The translations under genes and the position numbers were made by a program. From contig CALHAI010000002.1 in the NCBI GenBank assembly GCA_937934295.1, positions 1 through 64,000 on the forward strand: DNA of 64,000 nt. Reading direction: 5' to 3'. Position 1 is the first letter of the stretch; each line of letters begins with the position of its first letter. This document shows, in pieces, positions 51,241 through 62,201 of this stretch. The notes beneath the pieces were generated by a model. It did not search any database and was not told the DNA's origin. It saw only the letters and a list, made by a program, of their open reading frames with translations. The DNA is from an uncultured Blastocatellia bacterium. GTDB lineage: Bacteria > Acidobacteriota > Blastocatellia > HR10.

Positions 51241-52173
51241 TCACCGCGTGATCGTCGGCCGCAGTGCCGCTGCCCGATCCTTCGGAATGGCCAAATAGCC
51301 AAGGATGCGGTCGGGCTTCACCTCGTTGACGACCAATTCGTAGGGCGCGGCCCCCCGTTCGGCGCGAAATTGAAGGGGTGTGTTGATGAGATTGTCCTTG
51401 CGCTCCAGCGGCCGATCGCCCACATAGAGGGCGATGTTGAACTTCTGCTTTTTGACATCGGTCTTGGTCAACCGGATTCGAATGTCGGCGACCTGCTGCC
51501 ACCCGCTCTTTTTCGTGATGTCGAACTCGAAGTATTCGCGCTCGCCACGCCGACGCAACTCCTGAAGCTCCTCGCGATTCCGCGCAATGAGCGTGCCGTA
51601 TTCGCTCAGCTTGAGTTGAATCCCGCCGATCTCCTGCACGGCCCGCTTGACTTCCTCTTGTGTGGTCGCCACCTCGCCCTTCACGGTCGTGATCTCACCG
51701 GTGACGGCGCCGATCTGACGCGCCTGTTCCTCCCGTAGGGCCGAGAGCTGCGCGGCCTCCGCCTTTCGGGCCAGCTCCGCTTGAAGCGCGGCGACCCGCT
51801 CGGCCTGCTCTCGCTTGATCTCCGCCGCCAGGGCCCGCGCCCGTTGCAGTTCCTTCTCCGTGATACCAATATGCTGGGCGGTGACCTCAAGCTGTGCCTT
51901 CAAGTTCGCATACCGCGTGTCGACATCGTCCAAGCGCTTGAGCGCGACTTCCAGATCCCTCTCGGCCTCCTCTAAATCGGCATGCAACTGGCGCGCCGTC
52001 GCTCTCAGGTCGTAAATCAGATACAGCATAGTGATCCCCCCAATCGCCAGCAGGAACGCTCCCACAAGAAGGGGCCAAAGACGATGCTCCCCTCCTTGGA
52101 CCGCCTCCTCTCCATGAGACCCAGCGGGGGGTGATTTTCCAAGAAGCAGCTCATCAAGCGTCTTTCGCGCCAT
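51241..52173 (-). CDS. Single-pass membrane protein with long coiled coil
   Basis: 310 aa. Short cytoplasmic start, a helix at about 32-53 (LWPLLVGAFLLAIGGITMLYLIYDL), then a continuous heptad-rich coiled coil to about residue 205 (ADLEEAERDLEVALKRLDD, ARALAAEIKREQAERVAAL), and a C-terminal beta-rich domain of about 95 residues (REYFEFDITKKSGWQQVADIRIRLTK). No known family recognised. ATG 52173 follows GAGGAGGGG and a promoter at 52262-52290. Confidence 0.7.
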   Translation of the reverse strand: MARKTLDELLLGKSPPAGSHGEEAVQGGEHRLWPLLVGAFLLAIGGITMLYLIYDLRATARQLHADLEEAERDLEVALKRLDDVDTRYANLKAQLEVTAQHIGITEKELQRARALAAEIKREQAERVAALQAELARKAEAAQLSALREEQARQIGAVTGEITTVKGEVATTQEEVKRAVQEIGGIQLKLSEYGTLIARNREELQELRRRGEREYFEFDITKKSGWQQVADIRIRLTKTDVKKQKFNIALYVGDRPLERKDNLINTPLQFRAERGAAPYELVVNEVKPDRILGYLAIPKDRAAALRPTITR

Positions 52174-52261
52174 ATCCCCTCCTCATCCGAGGATCTTGCA
52201 TCCGAGCCCACTTAGATGATTCGCCGACCGGGCGCGTTGCCGCCCCAAAGGGGGGCTTTTC

Positions 52262-52290
52262 AGTATACATCCCGGCCGTGGAGAAGCGAA
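52262..52290 (-). promoter_or_regulatory. Candidate promoter of the coiled-coil gene
   Basis: Minus strand: TTCGCT (52290-52285), 17-base spacer, TATACT (52267-52262). Confidence 0.5.
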
Positions 52291-52303
52291 GGGCGAAACG
52301 CGA

Positions 52304-52332
52304 TTGCGACTCTTCCCCCGATTGTGCTAAAA
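52304..52332 (+). promoter_or_regulatory. Candidate promoter of the NTF2-like gene
   Basis: TTGCGA (52304-52309), 17 bases, CTAAAA (52327-52332). The -10 is poor. Confidence 0.3.
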
Positions 52333-52369
52333 GGGTACCGAGAGCAGATCCTCAATGCGGAGGGAGCTT

Positions 52370-52780
52370 ATGGCCAATGCGGATCTCGAACGCGAACTCC
52401 TCCGCTTGGAGGAAGAGCAAGCTGCGGCGTTCAATCGCCAGGATGTCGCCGCCGCGCTCGCGAGTTTCTCCCCGGAGATCGTGGGGTTCTCCTCAACGCG
52501 ACATGAGCGCGTGAGGGGATTGGCCGCTCTGCGCGAGACATTCGAGTACTACCTCCGACAAGCGGAGCGAGTCGAATATCGAATCTCGGAACCGCTCGTG
52601 CAATTGCTGGGCGATACGGCGATCGTGAGCTTCTATTGGACGGTCATGTTGAGCGATGGCGCGCATCAGCGGGAGATTCACGGGCGCGGAACGCACGTCT
52701 TTCACCGAGAGAACGATCAGTGGCGGATCGTCCACGAACACTTCTCTCGCGCGCACCATCGGCCGGAGAAGGAGGCCTGA
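52370..52780 (+). CDS. NTF2-like (SnoaL/DUF4440) protein
   Basis: 136 aa. Cone-shaped NTF2 fold: LEEEQAAAFNRQDVAAALASFSPEIVGFSS, then FEYYLRQAERVEYRIS, and GRGTHVFHRENDQWRIVHEHFSR at the end, the standard DUF4440/SnoaL_3 pattern. Members bind small hydrophobic ligands or act as isomerases; specificity unknown. ATG 52370 follows GGAGGGAG; an in-frame start at 52355 is less well placed. Confidence 0.82.
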   Translation: MANADLERELLRLEEEQAAAFNRQDVAAALASFSPEIVGFSSTRHERVRGLAALRETFEYYLRQAERVEYRISEPLVQLLGDTAIVSFYWTVMLSDGAHQREIHGRGTHVFHRENDQWRIVHEHFSRAHHRPEKEA

Positions 52781-52804
52781 GAGCGCTCGCGCGTCGGCGC
52801 CGTA

Positions 52805-53254
52805 TCAGAACTGCTTGCGGCTATCCAGCAACAGGGTGACGGGACCAGCGTTCACCAACTCGACGTCCATCATCTCCTGGAAGACGCCGGTCTCCACGCG
52901 CGGGCCATACTGGCGAGCTTTCGCGATGAAGCACTCGTAGAGCGCGCGTGCTCGATCCGATGGCGCCGCCTCGGAATAGGATGGGCGTCGGCCCCGTCGG
53001 CAGTCACCGTAGAGGGTGAACTGGGAGACGACGAGCATCTCCCCACCGACATCCAGCAGCGAGCGGTTCATCTTCCCCCCCGCATCCTCGAAGATGCGCA
53101 GATGAACGATCTTCTCGGCGAGATACTCGGCATCGGCTTCCGTATCCTCTCGACCGACGCCGAGCAGAACGAGAAGACCGCGCCCGATCTCCCCGACCGT
53201 GCGATCGCCGACGCGCACGCGCGCCAAAGCGACCCGTTGCACGACCGCTCGCAT
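52805..53254 (-). CDS. dtd: D-aminoacyl-tRNA deacylase
   Basis: 149 aa. Removes D-amino acids mischarged on t[11 protein letters not shown], the catalytic [21 protein letters not shown] with its key Thr, and the cross-subunit Gly-cisPro motif in [11 protein letters not shown] are present. Normal length. Convergent with the NTF2-like gene. Confidence 0.95.
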   Translation of the reverse strand: MRAVVQRVALARVRVGDRTVGEIGRGLLVLLGVGREDTEADAEYLAEKIVHLRIFEDAGGKMNRSLLDVGGEMLVVSQFTLYGDCRRGRRPSYSEAAPSDRARALYECFIAKARQYGPRVETGVFQEMMDVELVNAGPVTLLLDSRKQF

Positions 53255-53289
53255 GGTGCTTCCTCAGGGAAGGCGATGCGGCGGCCGTC

Positions 53290-54510
<1,221 letters not shown>

Positions 54511-55373
54511 CGCTCTCCTCCTCCGGAGGCATAGCCGCCAGGATCTCGCGCGCCTCGCGCGGCACCTCGACCGGCACATCGTGCCGAACGCGCCCATCGC
54601 GAAAGAGGATGATACGCTTGGCGTACTGCGCGATATCGTGCTCGTGCGTGACGATGATGAGCGTCAAGTTTCGCTCCCGATTGAGGCGCTGGAAGATCTC
54701 CATCACCTCGACCGACGTTCGACTGTCCAAGTTTCCGGTCGGCTCATCGGCGAGGATGATCGAGGGATTATTGACGAGCGCGCGAGCGATGGCCACCCGC
54801 TGCTGCTGGCCGCCGGAGAGCTGGTTGGGGAAGCTCCTCTCCTTATCGGCCAGACCAACGGCCGCCAGCGCTTCGCGCGCGCGCCGCACCCGCTCCTTGG
54901 CCGGCACCCCCGCATACAGCAGCGGCAGCTCGACATTCTCCAAAGCCGATGCGCGCGGCACCAGATTGAAGGCTTGGAAGACGAACCCGATGCGCCGATT
55001 ACGAATATCAGCCAATTCATTTTTGGAGAGCGTCGAGACATCCACGCCCTCCAGGAAATAGCGTCCGCGCGTCGGCCGATCCAGACATCCCAGGATATTC
55101 ATCAGCGTGGACTTCCCCGATCCCGAGGGCCCCATGACCGCCACGAACTCGCCCCGCTTGATCAGGAGTGAGACGCCGCGCAGCGCATGGACTTCGACCT
55201 CGCCCGTATTGTAGACCTTATGCACCCGCTCCAGGCGGATGACTTGATCGGGCGTGTACGGCGGCAGCCGCACGCTGCTCTCTTCCTCTCGCGGATGCCA
55301 GATGTCCTTTTGAATCGCTTCAGCCAAATCCATCTCCCTTCCCACCGGGTCTTCTCCAAGAGTCTGAAACGGC

Positions 55374-57203
55374 TCATCGGCGCATGCCACCGCCAGCCGG
55401 TCGCGGTGGCCCAAACCCAACGGGCCGACCGAAGGGCGAAGGCGTGCCGCTTTGCGATGGCGCAGGCACTTGTGAGGTATCGCCGATGATGACCTGCTCC
55501 CCCTCCTTCACCTCGCCCGCTATGACTTCCGTGTTCACGCCATCGGTGATGCCCAGGAGGACGCGCCGTGGCTCGGGCTTCTTCTGCGCGTTCAACACCC
55601 AGACGATCGCCGGGCGAGTACGGTTGGTCTCGCGCGGTGTCGGGAAGCGCAGCTTCTCGGCCGGATTCCAGAGCTGCCCAGGAGCCAACGTGGTGGAAGA
55701 CGCCGGTCCACGTTGCCCCCTCGGTTGAGCCGGAGCGGCCAAGGGCGTTCCCCCTTCTGGACGAAAGCGCTGGAAGCTCTCACGAATCTTCTGCCGCTCG
55801 GCCTCGGGCAAGGCGCGCAGCTTTTCAAGAAGCGCCCGCCGCTCCTCCGGCGTCAGATTAGGATCGCGAAGCTGTCGAGCCAAGGCCGCGGCTTCCGGCG
55901 AAAGCCCAGGGATCTCGGCAGGCGTTCGGTCCAACTCACGGGGGAATTGCGGGCGTCCTCCAGGCGCCCGTTCTCCACGCGCTGAAGGGGCGGCCTTCTC
56001 CACTGACGGAGCGGGACCCGGCTTCCCCTCAGGCGGTGAGGGCGGCCGAAGCGGCGGTCCTTGTCGGAGCAGCTCCATCACCTTCTCCCGTGTGATGCCG
56101 GGTGGCAGATATCGCAAAGCGGCATTCGGCACACGCAAGGCGTCCTCCCGCTGATCCACAGTGATGGTGATGTTGGCCGTCATCCCCGGCTTGAGTTTCA
56201 GATCGGGATTCTCCACGGCGATGATCACGCTGTAGGTCACGACGTTCTGCACCGTCTGCGGGTTCAGGCGAATCTCCTGAATCCGACCGACGAACGTATC
56301 ATTGGGATAGGCGTCCACAGTGAACCGCACGTCCACCGCCTCGGAGATCTTCCCGATGTCGGCCTCGTCCACGTTCGCATGAACCTGCATCTTGGTCAGA
56401 TCGTTGGCGATGACAAAGAGCGTCGGCGCCTGCAAGCTCGCGGCGACCGTCTGCCCGACGTCCACATTGCGCGAGATGACGACGCCATCCACGGGAGAAT
56501 AGATGTTCGTGTATTCCAGATTCACCTGAGCGCGATTGACCTCGGCGCGCGCCTGCTCGACTTGCGCCTTCGCCTGTTCCAGCTGCGCCTCGGTGGCACG
56601 AATCTGCGCCTTCACCTGCTGTACGGCCGCCGTTGCCTGATTATACCGCGCCCGCGCGGAATCGGCGTTCGCCTTAGCCGTATCGTACTCGTTCTGCGAG
56701 AGCACACCGCTTTGTGCCAGCTCCGTATAACGGCGCAAGACGAGATTGGCGTTCTCCATGGCGACGCGCGCGGCTTCGAGATTCGCCTCGGCGGCCGCCA
56801 GATTCGCCCGCTGCGTGTTCAATTCCGCCTCGACCGTGCGCACGCGGGCCTCCGCCGCCGCCAGATTCGCCCGTGCGTTCTCCAATTGCGCCTCGAAGTT
56901 GCGGGGATCGATCTTCGCCAAAAGCTGTCCCCGCTTGACGACGGAATTGAAGTCCGCATACAGGGTTTGAATCTGCCCGGAGACCTGACTCCCCACCTGA
57001 ACCGTCACGACCGCCTGGACCGTGCCCGTGGCATTGACGACGTTGCGCACGGGACCGCGATCCACCGTCGCGGTGAAGAACTCGCTCGCGGCCGCTCGCT
57101 GCCGGAAGACCGTCAACGAGAGGATCCCTCCGAGGACGACCACAAGCGCGAGCGAGAAGATCAGGACCCGTTTTTTCGTCAAAAGGGCTTTCATCCGCTC
57201 CAT
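55374..57203 (-). CDS. MacA-like periplasmic adaptor (HlyD family) with a large insert
   Basis: 609 aa, against about 370-400 for MacA. Inner-membrane helix at 11-32, lipoyl half-motif ([30 protein letters not shown]), a long alpha-hairpin (about 95-240, [19 protein letters not shown]), second lipoyl half ([18 protein letters not shown]), beta-barrel, then an approximately 155-residue Pro-rich insert (genomic about 55625-56090) with a helical [20 protein letters not shown] segment, before the membrane-proximal domain resumes ([18 protein letters not shown]). Bridges the ABC pump to an outer-membrane channel, not encoded here. ATG 57203 follows GGGAGGGAG. Confidence 0.9.
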   Translation of the reverse strand: MERMKALLTKKRVLIFSLALVVVLGGILSLTVFRQRAAASEFFTATVDRGPVRNVVNATGTVQAVVTVQVGSQVSGQIQTLYADFNSVVKRGQLLAKIDPRNFEAQLENARANLAAAEARVRTVEAELNTQRANLAAAEANLEAARVAMENANLVLRRYTELAQSGVLSQNEYDTAKANADSARARYNQATAAVQQVKAQIRATEAQLEQAKAQVEQARAEVNRAQVNLEYTNIYSPVDGVVISRNVDVGQTVAASLQAPTLFVIANDLTKMQVHANVDEADIGKISEAVDVRFTVDAYPNDTFVGRIQEIRLNPQTVQNVVTYSVIIAVENPDLKLKPGMTANITITVDQREDALRVPNAALRYLPPGITREKVMELLRQGPPLRPPSPPEGKPGPAPSVEKAAPSARGERAPGGRPQFPRELDRTPAEIPGLSPEAAALARQLRDPNLTPEERRALLEKLRALPEAERQKIRESFQRFRPEGGTPLAAPAQPRGQRGPASSTTLAPGQLWNPAEKLRFPTPRETNRTRPAIVWVLNAQKKPEPRRVLLGITDGVNTEVIAGEVKEGEQVIIGDTSQVPAPSQSGTPSPFGRPVGFGPPRPAGGGMRR

Positions 57204-57218
57204 AAGATTCTCCCTCCC

Positions 57219-57632
57219 TCATGACCCATCTCGGCGATGGCGTCCCCGCTCCTCCTCCATGCGCCGCATCAGCTCGTCGAACTTCGCCCGCTGTTCCGGC
57301 GCCAGGACGGCGCGCAGCCGTTCGCGCGAGCGGCGACGAATCTCCTCAAAACGCGGGCGCATCTCATTGCGGAGTTGTAGGAACTCCTGCCGCGTCTCGT
57401 CGAGGATACGCCGCACCTGCTCGGTCTGTTCCGGGGTGAGCTTCAGCTCTCTGACCAGATATTGCAGGTGCCGCTCGCGCGCGCTCTCGCCACGCGGAGG
57501 TGGTCCTGCAGGGCCGCGTCCCCAAACGCCTCGCTGATAGAAATCCATGGCCAGCGCGCCGAGTGCGACCCCGAGCGCGAAAACGCCCAAAACCGTTAAG
57601 CGGGCTCGCCATGAACTGTTACGAAAAGTCAT
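57219..57632 (-). CDS. Spy/CpxP-like periplasmic sensor or chaperone
   Basis: 137 aa. N-terminal signal/anchor (LTVLGVFALGVALGALAM), then a helical region with LKLTPEQTEQVRRILDETRQEFLQL and VLAPEQRAKFDELM, the two LTxxQ-type motifs. Ends in a highly charged tail. The ATG at 57632 overlaps the anti-sigma stop (ATGA). Likely senses or buffers envelope stress handled by the sigma/anti-sigma pair and the downstream exporter. Confidence 0.82.
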   Translation of the reverse strand: MTFRNSSWRARLTVLGVFALGVALGALAMDFYQRGVWGRGPAGPPPRGESARERHLQYLVRELKLTPEQTEQVRRILDETRQEFLQLRNEMRPRFEEIRRRSRERLRAVLAPEQRAKFDELMRRMEEERGRHRRDGS

Positions 57633-58129
57633 CTCGATTCTCGCGGCTCAGCGGCAAGCGCGCTCAACACGCCCTCTTGGCTGAGCTCCTCCCCGGCGAA
57701 GACCAAGCGCTCGGCCTCCGAGAAGTTGCGCTCCATCAAGGCAGAGATGAAATCCCGCCGCTCGACGGGGATCTGCTGGTGGATGTAGATGTTCACCCCG
57801 GCAAGCAACATGAGGAGGAGCATCGCTACAACGGCGACGCTGGCGGCAAAGGTGCGCGCTGCCTCCCAGAAGGAGAAGAGCGATCGGGCGCGCTCCTGAC
57901 GCAGTCGCGCGCTCACGCGCGCGTAGAGAGAAGGCGCCGGGTCGACCTCCGGTACTCGGGTCGCCCGCAATAAGATGCGCTTGAGCGCCAGCAGCCGCAG
58001 TTCCTCGGCACAGGCCGGGCATGCGGAGAGATGCGCCGCCAGCGCCTCTCGCTCCGCTCCGGCGATCTCCCCGGGGCTGGCTGCCCGCGCCCACATCGCC
58101 ATGCGCTTTCGAATGTCTCGGCAGGTCAT
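57629..58129 (-). CDS. Anti-sigma factor with zinc-finger (zf-HC2) and one membrane helix
   Basis: 166 aa. The N-terminal zinc finger has the HxxxCxxC motif in HLSACPACAEE with an upstream Cys in MTCRDIRKRM; it would clamp the ECF sigma. A single helix (about 98-116, SVAVVAMLLLMLLAGVNIYI) leads to a periplasmic part of about 45 residues. ATG 58129 overlaps the sigma stop (ATGA), which is the usual sigma/anti-sigma coupling; the frame is open upstream but overlaps the sigma gene. Confidence 0.88.
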   Translation of the reverse strand: MTCRDIRKRMAMWARAASPGEIAGAEREALAAHLSACPACAEELRLLALKRILLRATRVPEVDPAPSLYARVSARLRQERARSLFSFWEAARTFAASVAVVAMLLLMLLAGVNIYIHQQIPVERRDFISALMERNFSEAERLVFAGEELSQEGVLSALAAEPRESR

Positions 58130-58797
58130 CTCTCTTGCCGTGATTCCGGCTCGTCGGCTTTCGCCTTCGAGGCCGATGCCGACTGCGCCCCCTGCAGTAT
58201 CCGACGCAACCGTTTGTCCAAAGCACGCCGCGCTCGGAACAGCCGGATCTTCACCTTCGAACGCGACCACCCCATCAGCTCGCCGATTTCGGCCGTCGAG
58301 AGCCCATCGCGTTCGTACAGGAGCATGACCAAGCGATCCTCCGGCGAGAGACTAGCGAGGAGCTTCTCGGCCAAGGCCACCGCATTCTCGCTCTGCTGTT
58401 GCTGCTCGAACAGCTCGAACGCCGGTTTCGCCAGCGCCTCCTCCAACCACGTCTGCTCGTCCTCGGCCAGGTCCGCCAAGCTGAACTCTCGCCGCCGCTG
58501 CATCCGCCGTAATGCATCATAGCATGCATTCACAGCAATTTTCATCAGCCACCGTTCGAAAGACGCCCCTCGCCGATATGTGTGCAAGGCCTGATACGCC
58601 TTCAAGAACGTCTCCTGCGTGATGTCCTCCCGCATCTCCGGCTGCCGGAAGAAGCGCCCCGCGACATTGTAGATGGCCCGGCCATAGCGTCGGACTAGCA
58701 CCTCGAAGGCCTCCGCATCGCCCGCCAGACTCCGCTCGACCAACTCCTCGTCGTCGGGCACAAGCTCGTTCGCTGAATTGCGCTTCTCCGCCACCAC
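58126..58797 (-). CDS. ECF sigma-70 factor (RpoE-like)
   Basis: 223 aa. Region 2 (DAEAFEVLVRRYGRAIYNVAGRFF, with core-binding DITQETFLKAYQAL) and region 4 helix-turn-helix (LSTAEIGELMGWSRSKVKIRLFRAR) are clear; no region 1 or 3, so ECF type. Directs RNA polymerase to envelope-stress promoters. The start may be GTG 58797, 58794 or 58761; the first leaves no room for a leader after the upstream promoter-like element. Confidence 0.92.
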   Translation of the reverse strand: MVAEKRNSANELVPDDEELVERSLAGDAEAFEVLVRRYGRAIYNVAGRFFRQPEMREDITQETFLKAYQALHTYRRGASFERWLMKIAVNACYDALRRMQRRREFSLADLAEDEQTWLEEALAKPAFELFEQQQQSENAVALAEKLLASLSPEDRLVMLLYERDGLSTAEIGELMGWSRSKVKIRLFRARRALDKRLRRILQGAQSASASKAKADEPESRQER

Positions 58798-58803
58798 GCT
58801 CTA

Positions 58804-58832
58804 TACAACTCAGCTTGTGCCATCTTGGTTCC
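58804..58832 (-). promoter_or_regulatory. Possible ECF-type autoregulatory promoter of the sigma gene
   Basis: Minus strand: GGAACC (58832-58827), 17 bases, GTTGTA (58809-58804). GGAAC is the common ECF -35; the -10 is not a clear match. A sigma-70-like TATAGA overlaps it (58805-58800). Confidence 0.35.
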
Positions 58833-58881
58833 CGAATCTACTACGTCGGGCCAAGAGGTCCCGGTTACGCCGCATCCCCCC

Positions 58882-61563
58882 TCACGCCCGATACTCCCCA
58901 GCGATCACCGTGATAAGCCGCTCCGGATGCAGATAAGTACGAATCGCCGCGTTCACCTCATCCCGGGTGAGCGCTCGGACTTGTTCGGGCAGATGATCCA
59001 AATACGCGGGCCCGAACCCAAAGACCTCAGCAAGAAGCAGCTGCGCCGCGATCCCCCCATTGGTCCCCAATCCCACGAGGAACGAGCCCACGAAGGCCGA
59101 TTTCTCATCCTCCAACTCCTGCGAAGTGATCCCCTCAGCCACATAGCGAGTGAGGACCTCCATCGTGGACGCTATGGCGCGCTCGACGTTCGCCGGATTG
59201 ACCGTCACGCTCACGGCCCATGGCCCGTCCAGGAAGCTCGGCTCGAAAAAGCGCGAGATGATCCCATAGGTGAGCCCCTCCTGATCCCGCACGCGTACTC
59301 CCAACCGAGAGGAGAGCGTCGAATAGCCCAGGGCCGCATTGCCGATGATCGCCGCCACATAGTCGGGGTCGGTTCGCCGCAGCTGGCCCGCGTGCCCAAG
59401 GACGATGTCTACGCTCGCCTTATCCGGCATGTAGACCACTTCGCGAAGCGGCGCTTCGGGCAAGGACGCGCGCGGCATTCGCGCCCACACCGCGCGCGGG
59501 TCTTCGGTTGGTTCGGGTGGCCAGTCGCCAAACTGTTGCCGGATGCGCTCGATGACCTCCGCCGCCATGACATCGCCAACGATGACCAACACCAGATGAC
59601 GCGGGCCATAGCACGCGCGATAGAAACGCCACACATCCTCGATGGTCATCGCTTCGATGCTCGCCACGCGCTCGGACGCCGGGGGTTCGTAAAACGGGCT
59701 CGACCGGTCGTAGAGGAGTTGCGAGAAGCGCTCGAAAGCGCGCACGCCCGTGTGCTCCTGGCTCCGACGAATCTGACCGATCATTTGCGACTTGAGCTTC
59801 ACCAGTTCCCCTTCGGGGAAAGCTGGCTCCCGCAGCACCTCCGCCAATGTCTCCAACAGACGTCCGACATCTTGGCTGAGGGAGGTCGCGCTCACTGTCG
59901 CCAGGAAGCGATTCGCCCCACTGTGCATCTCGGCCCCAACATCCTCCAGCCAAGCGGCGATCTCCAACTTGCTCCGCCGCTTGGTCCCTCGCATCAACAT
60001 GGAGGCCGTCACGGCAGCCAACTCCGGCTGTTCTCTCAGCTCAAAGGCCCGACCGGCAAAGAGCGCCGCCCGAACCTCCACCGTCGGATTCGCGCGATTC
60101 TCCAGAACGAGCCCTCGAACCCCATTGGACAGCGCGAACGAGACCGTGCGTTTGGCGAAGGGCTGTCCCGAGAGAGGCTCTGCAGCTCCGGCCGACACCT
60201 CCGACCTGAAGAACGCCGGACAATGAAGCGAGAATCCCCCTCCCTCACCCGCGCTCGCCGCCCCCCTTCCGGTCGTGTTCTTCGGGACAAACCACCCGGC
60301 CGTGAGGTTGTCCTCATGAAGATACGTCTGAGCGACGCGCTGCACATCCTCTGCCGTGACCCGCCGCACGTTCGGGACATAGTCGATGAACCAGCGCCAG
60401 TCGGCACTCGCCTCCGCCTCTCCTAAAGCGAACGCGAACTGCAGCGCACCATCCCGCGCGTAGAAGGTCTCGGCCTCGATCTTGTTCTTCGCGCGCTCCA
60501 GCTCCGCTTCGCCCACGCGCTCATCCTGAAGCCGCGCGAGCTCCTCACGGATCACGCCCTCGACGCGCGCATGCTCGATACCCGGCCGAAGCACAGCCGT
60601 GAGCTCGAAAAGCCCCGGGTCCCGAAGATGCGAAGCGAAGGCCCGTACGCTGACGGCTAACTCCCCATCCACAAGCCGCTGGTAGAGGCGCGTCGTCACC
60701 CCGCCAGCCAAAAGACGCGCTAACACCGCCAGCGGGTAAATGTCCGGATGCTTCGCCTCTGGTATATGATAGCCGAGCATCAAGGCGCCGACCTCGCCCG
60801 CTCGCCGAATGACGAAGCGACGCTCCCCTTCCTGTGGAGGCTCCACCGTGTAGACCTCAGGGATCGGATGCGGAGATGGCGGGATTGCCCCGAAATAGCG
60901 TTCGAGCCAACGAAACACCTGTTCCCGATCGAAGTCCCCGACGATGATCGCCGTCGCGTTGTTCGGCCAGTAGAATGTGTGGTAGAACTCCCGCAGTCGC
61001 TCCATCGGAACATTCTCCACATCGCTTCGCCACCCGATCGTCGGATGGTGATACGGGTGCTCGCGAAAGGCCGTCGCCCAGATGTGCATCTCTAAGACGT
61101 TGAGCGGATCGTTCTCCCCACGCTCCAACTCGTTCCGCACGACGATCCGCTCCTGCTCCCGATCCTCGTCCAAAAGGAGAGCATTCCGCATGCGGTCCGC
61201 CTCAAGCTGCATGACCAACTCCAAATGCTCGCGAGGGACGGCCTCGTAGTAGTTCGTCCGATCGAACCACGTCGTCGCGTTGAAGACCGCGCCGATTCGG
61301 TGCAGGACAGTCGCGATCGCTGTCCCTCGCCGTGCATTGAACGTCGGCGTCCCCTTGAAGAGCATGTGCTCTAAAAGGTGCGTCGCCCCCGTATATCCGA
61401 CCGCCTCATTGCGCGACCCCACATGATAGAGGACCATGAAGGCGACTACCGGCGCTGCTCTCTGCTCCGAGAGGAGCACCTTCATCCCATTGGCCATGCG
61501 ATGTTCCTCAATCCCTCCCGATTCGGCCACGAAAACCACGCCTTCCGGTAGCTGGCTCATCAT
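58882..61563 (-). CDS. M16-family zinc protease, two-domain pitrilysin type
   Basis: 893 aa, two M16 halves in one chain. The first has the inverted zinc motif HLLEHMLFKG and the distal Glu in ERIVVRNELERGEN; the second half (from about residue 450, ALSNGVRGLVLENRANPTVEV) lacks the zinc motif, as expected for the partner half. No signal peptide is evident, so it may be cytoplasmic. ATG 61563 is 5 bases after GGAGG; an in-frame GTG at 61569 overlaps that Shine-Dalgarno. Confidence 0.9.
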   Translation of the reverse strand: MMSQLPEGVVFVAESGGIEEHRMANGMKVLLSEQRAAPVVAFMVLYHVGSRNEAVGYTGATHLLEHMLFKGTPTFNARRGTAIATVLHRIGAVFNATTWFDRTNYYEAVPREHLELVMQLEADRMRNALLLDEDREQERIVVRNELERGENDPLNVLEMHIWATAFREHPYHHPTIGWRSDVENVPMERLREFYHTFYWPNNATAIIVGDFDREQVFRWLERYFGAIPPSPHPIPEVYTVEPPQEGERRFVIRRAGEVGALMLGYHIPEAKHPDIYPLAVLARLLAGGVTTRLYQRLVDGELAVSVRAFASHLRDPGLFELTAVLRPGIEHARVEGVIREELARLQDERVGEAELERAKNKIEAETFYARDGALQFAFALGEAEASADWRWFIDYVPNVRRVTAEDVQRVAQTYLHEDNLTAGWFVPKNTTGRGAASAGEGGGFSLHCPAFFRSEVSAGAAEPLSGQPFAKRTVSFALSNGVRGLVLENRANPTVEVRAALFAGRAFELREQPELAAVTASMLMRGTKRRSKLEIAAWLEDVGAEMHSGANRFLATVSATSLSQDVGRLLETLAEVLREPAFPEGELVKLKSQMIGQIRRSQEHTGVRAFERFSQLLYDRSSPFYEPPASERVASIEAMTIEDVWRFYRACYGPRHLVLVIVGDVMAAEVIERIRQQFGDWPPEPTEDPRAVWARMPRASLPEAPLREVVYMPDKASVDIVLGHAGQLRRTDPDYVAAIIGNAALGYSTLSSRLGVRVRDQEGLTYGIISRFFEPSFLDGPWAVSVTVNPANVERAIASTMEVLTRYVAEGITSQELEDEKSAFVGSFLVGLGTNGGIAAQLLLAEVFGFGPAYLDHLPEQVRALTRDEVNAAIRTYLHPERLITVIAGEYRA

Positions 61564-61597
61564 CGGCACCTCCCTATGGCGGTGTCAAAGAGGGGAG

Positions 61598-61626
61598 ATT
61601 ATACGCAAAAGCAGGGGGAAATCGAA
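61598..61626 (-). promoter_or_regulatory. Candidate promoter of the M16 protease gene
   Basis: Minus strand: TTCGAT (61626-61621), 17 bases, TATAAT (61603-61598), about 30 bases before the start codon. Confidence 0.5.
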
Positions 61627-61694
61627 GCCCTGGCTTACAGTTCTTAACTCGGCTAAAGCTAAGGCCGGTGAACGAGACGCGCCTCGAAGAAAAA

Positions 61695-61721
61695 GGCCCT
61701 GAGCCCTTTGGGCTCAGGGCC
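61695..61721 (-). terminator. Rho-independent terminator of the cold-shock gene
   Basis: Perfect 12-bp stem GGCCCTGAGCCC/GGGCTCAGGGCC with a 3-base loop, followed on the minus strand by TTTTTCTTC. It starts 15 bases after the csp stop codon. Confidence 0.92.
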
Positions 61722-61736
61722 AGGTGAACCCGAGCG

Positions 61737-61949
61737 CTACCTCAACCGCTCAACGTTCTCGGCCTGTAGGCCCTTCGGCCCACGCACGATATCGAAGGTC
61801 ACAATCTCTCCTTCCTCGAGGGATCGGAACCCCTCGGCCTTGATCGCCGTATAATGGACGAAAACATCGCCGCCCTCCTGGCGCTCGATGAATCCGTACC
61901 CCTTCTTATTGTTAAACCATTTGACGCGTCCTGTTTCGCGCATCGTCAC
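61737..61949 (-). CDS. csp: Cold-shock domain protein (CspA family)
   Basis: 70 aa. Single OB-fold nucleic-acid chaperone. RNP1 KKGYGFIER and RNP2 VFVHYTAI are intact, with [10 protein letters not shown] and the closing [14 protein letters not shown] 61949 sits 6 bases after AGGAG; ATG 61943, also in frame, would be 12 bases away. It has its own promoter, a leader of about 100 bases and a strong terminator, so it is monocistronic. Confidence 0.96.
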   Translation of the reverse strand: MTMRETGRVKWFNNKKGYGFIERQEGGDVFVHYTAIKAEGFRSLEEGEIVTFDIVRGPKGLQAENVERLR

Positions 61950-62005
61950 CGTCTACTCCTTTCCCAAAATTTTCCATTGCTCCTGCGGCTCTCGATCGTC
62001 CGCCA

Positions 62006-62020
62006 TGAGGTCCGACCTCA
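62006..62020 (-). promoter_or_regulatory. Hairpin in the csp mRNA leader
   Basis: Inverted repeat TGAGGT-N3-ACCTCA inside the long 5' leader. Cold-shock leaders in other bacteria are structured and temperature-sensitive; whether this one is cannot be told here. Confidence 0.4.
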
Positions 62021-62056
62021 CGCCGACACGCTGAGCCCCGCTAAGCAACGGCTAAG

Positions 62057-62085
62057 AGCGTAGAAGAAACCCCGCCGAAAGTCAA
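62057..62085 (-). promoter_or_regulatory. Promoter of the cold-shock gene
   Basis: Minus strand: TTGACT (62085-62080), 17 bases, TACGCT (62062-62057). Predicted start near 62050, giving a leader of about 100 bases. Confidence 0.65.
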
Positions 62086-62201
62086 CACATCACGGCACAC
62101 AGCCGGAAAAACCTCGTTGGCGAACCATCTCCGCCGAGGCCTGAACCTGGTTTTCAAACGCCATTCAAATCAGTGATCTAGACATTGGTAAAATTTAATG
62201 C

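Noticed and set aside
58825-60426. 533-codon open frame on the plus strand
   Set aside because: It lies wholly opposite the M16 protease gene, is His/Arg/Pro-rich with no domain, and reflects GC-biased third positions.
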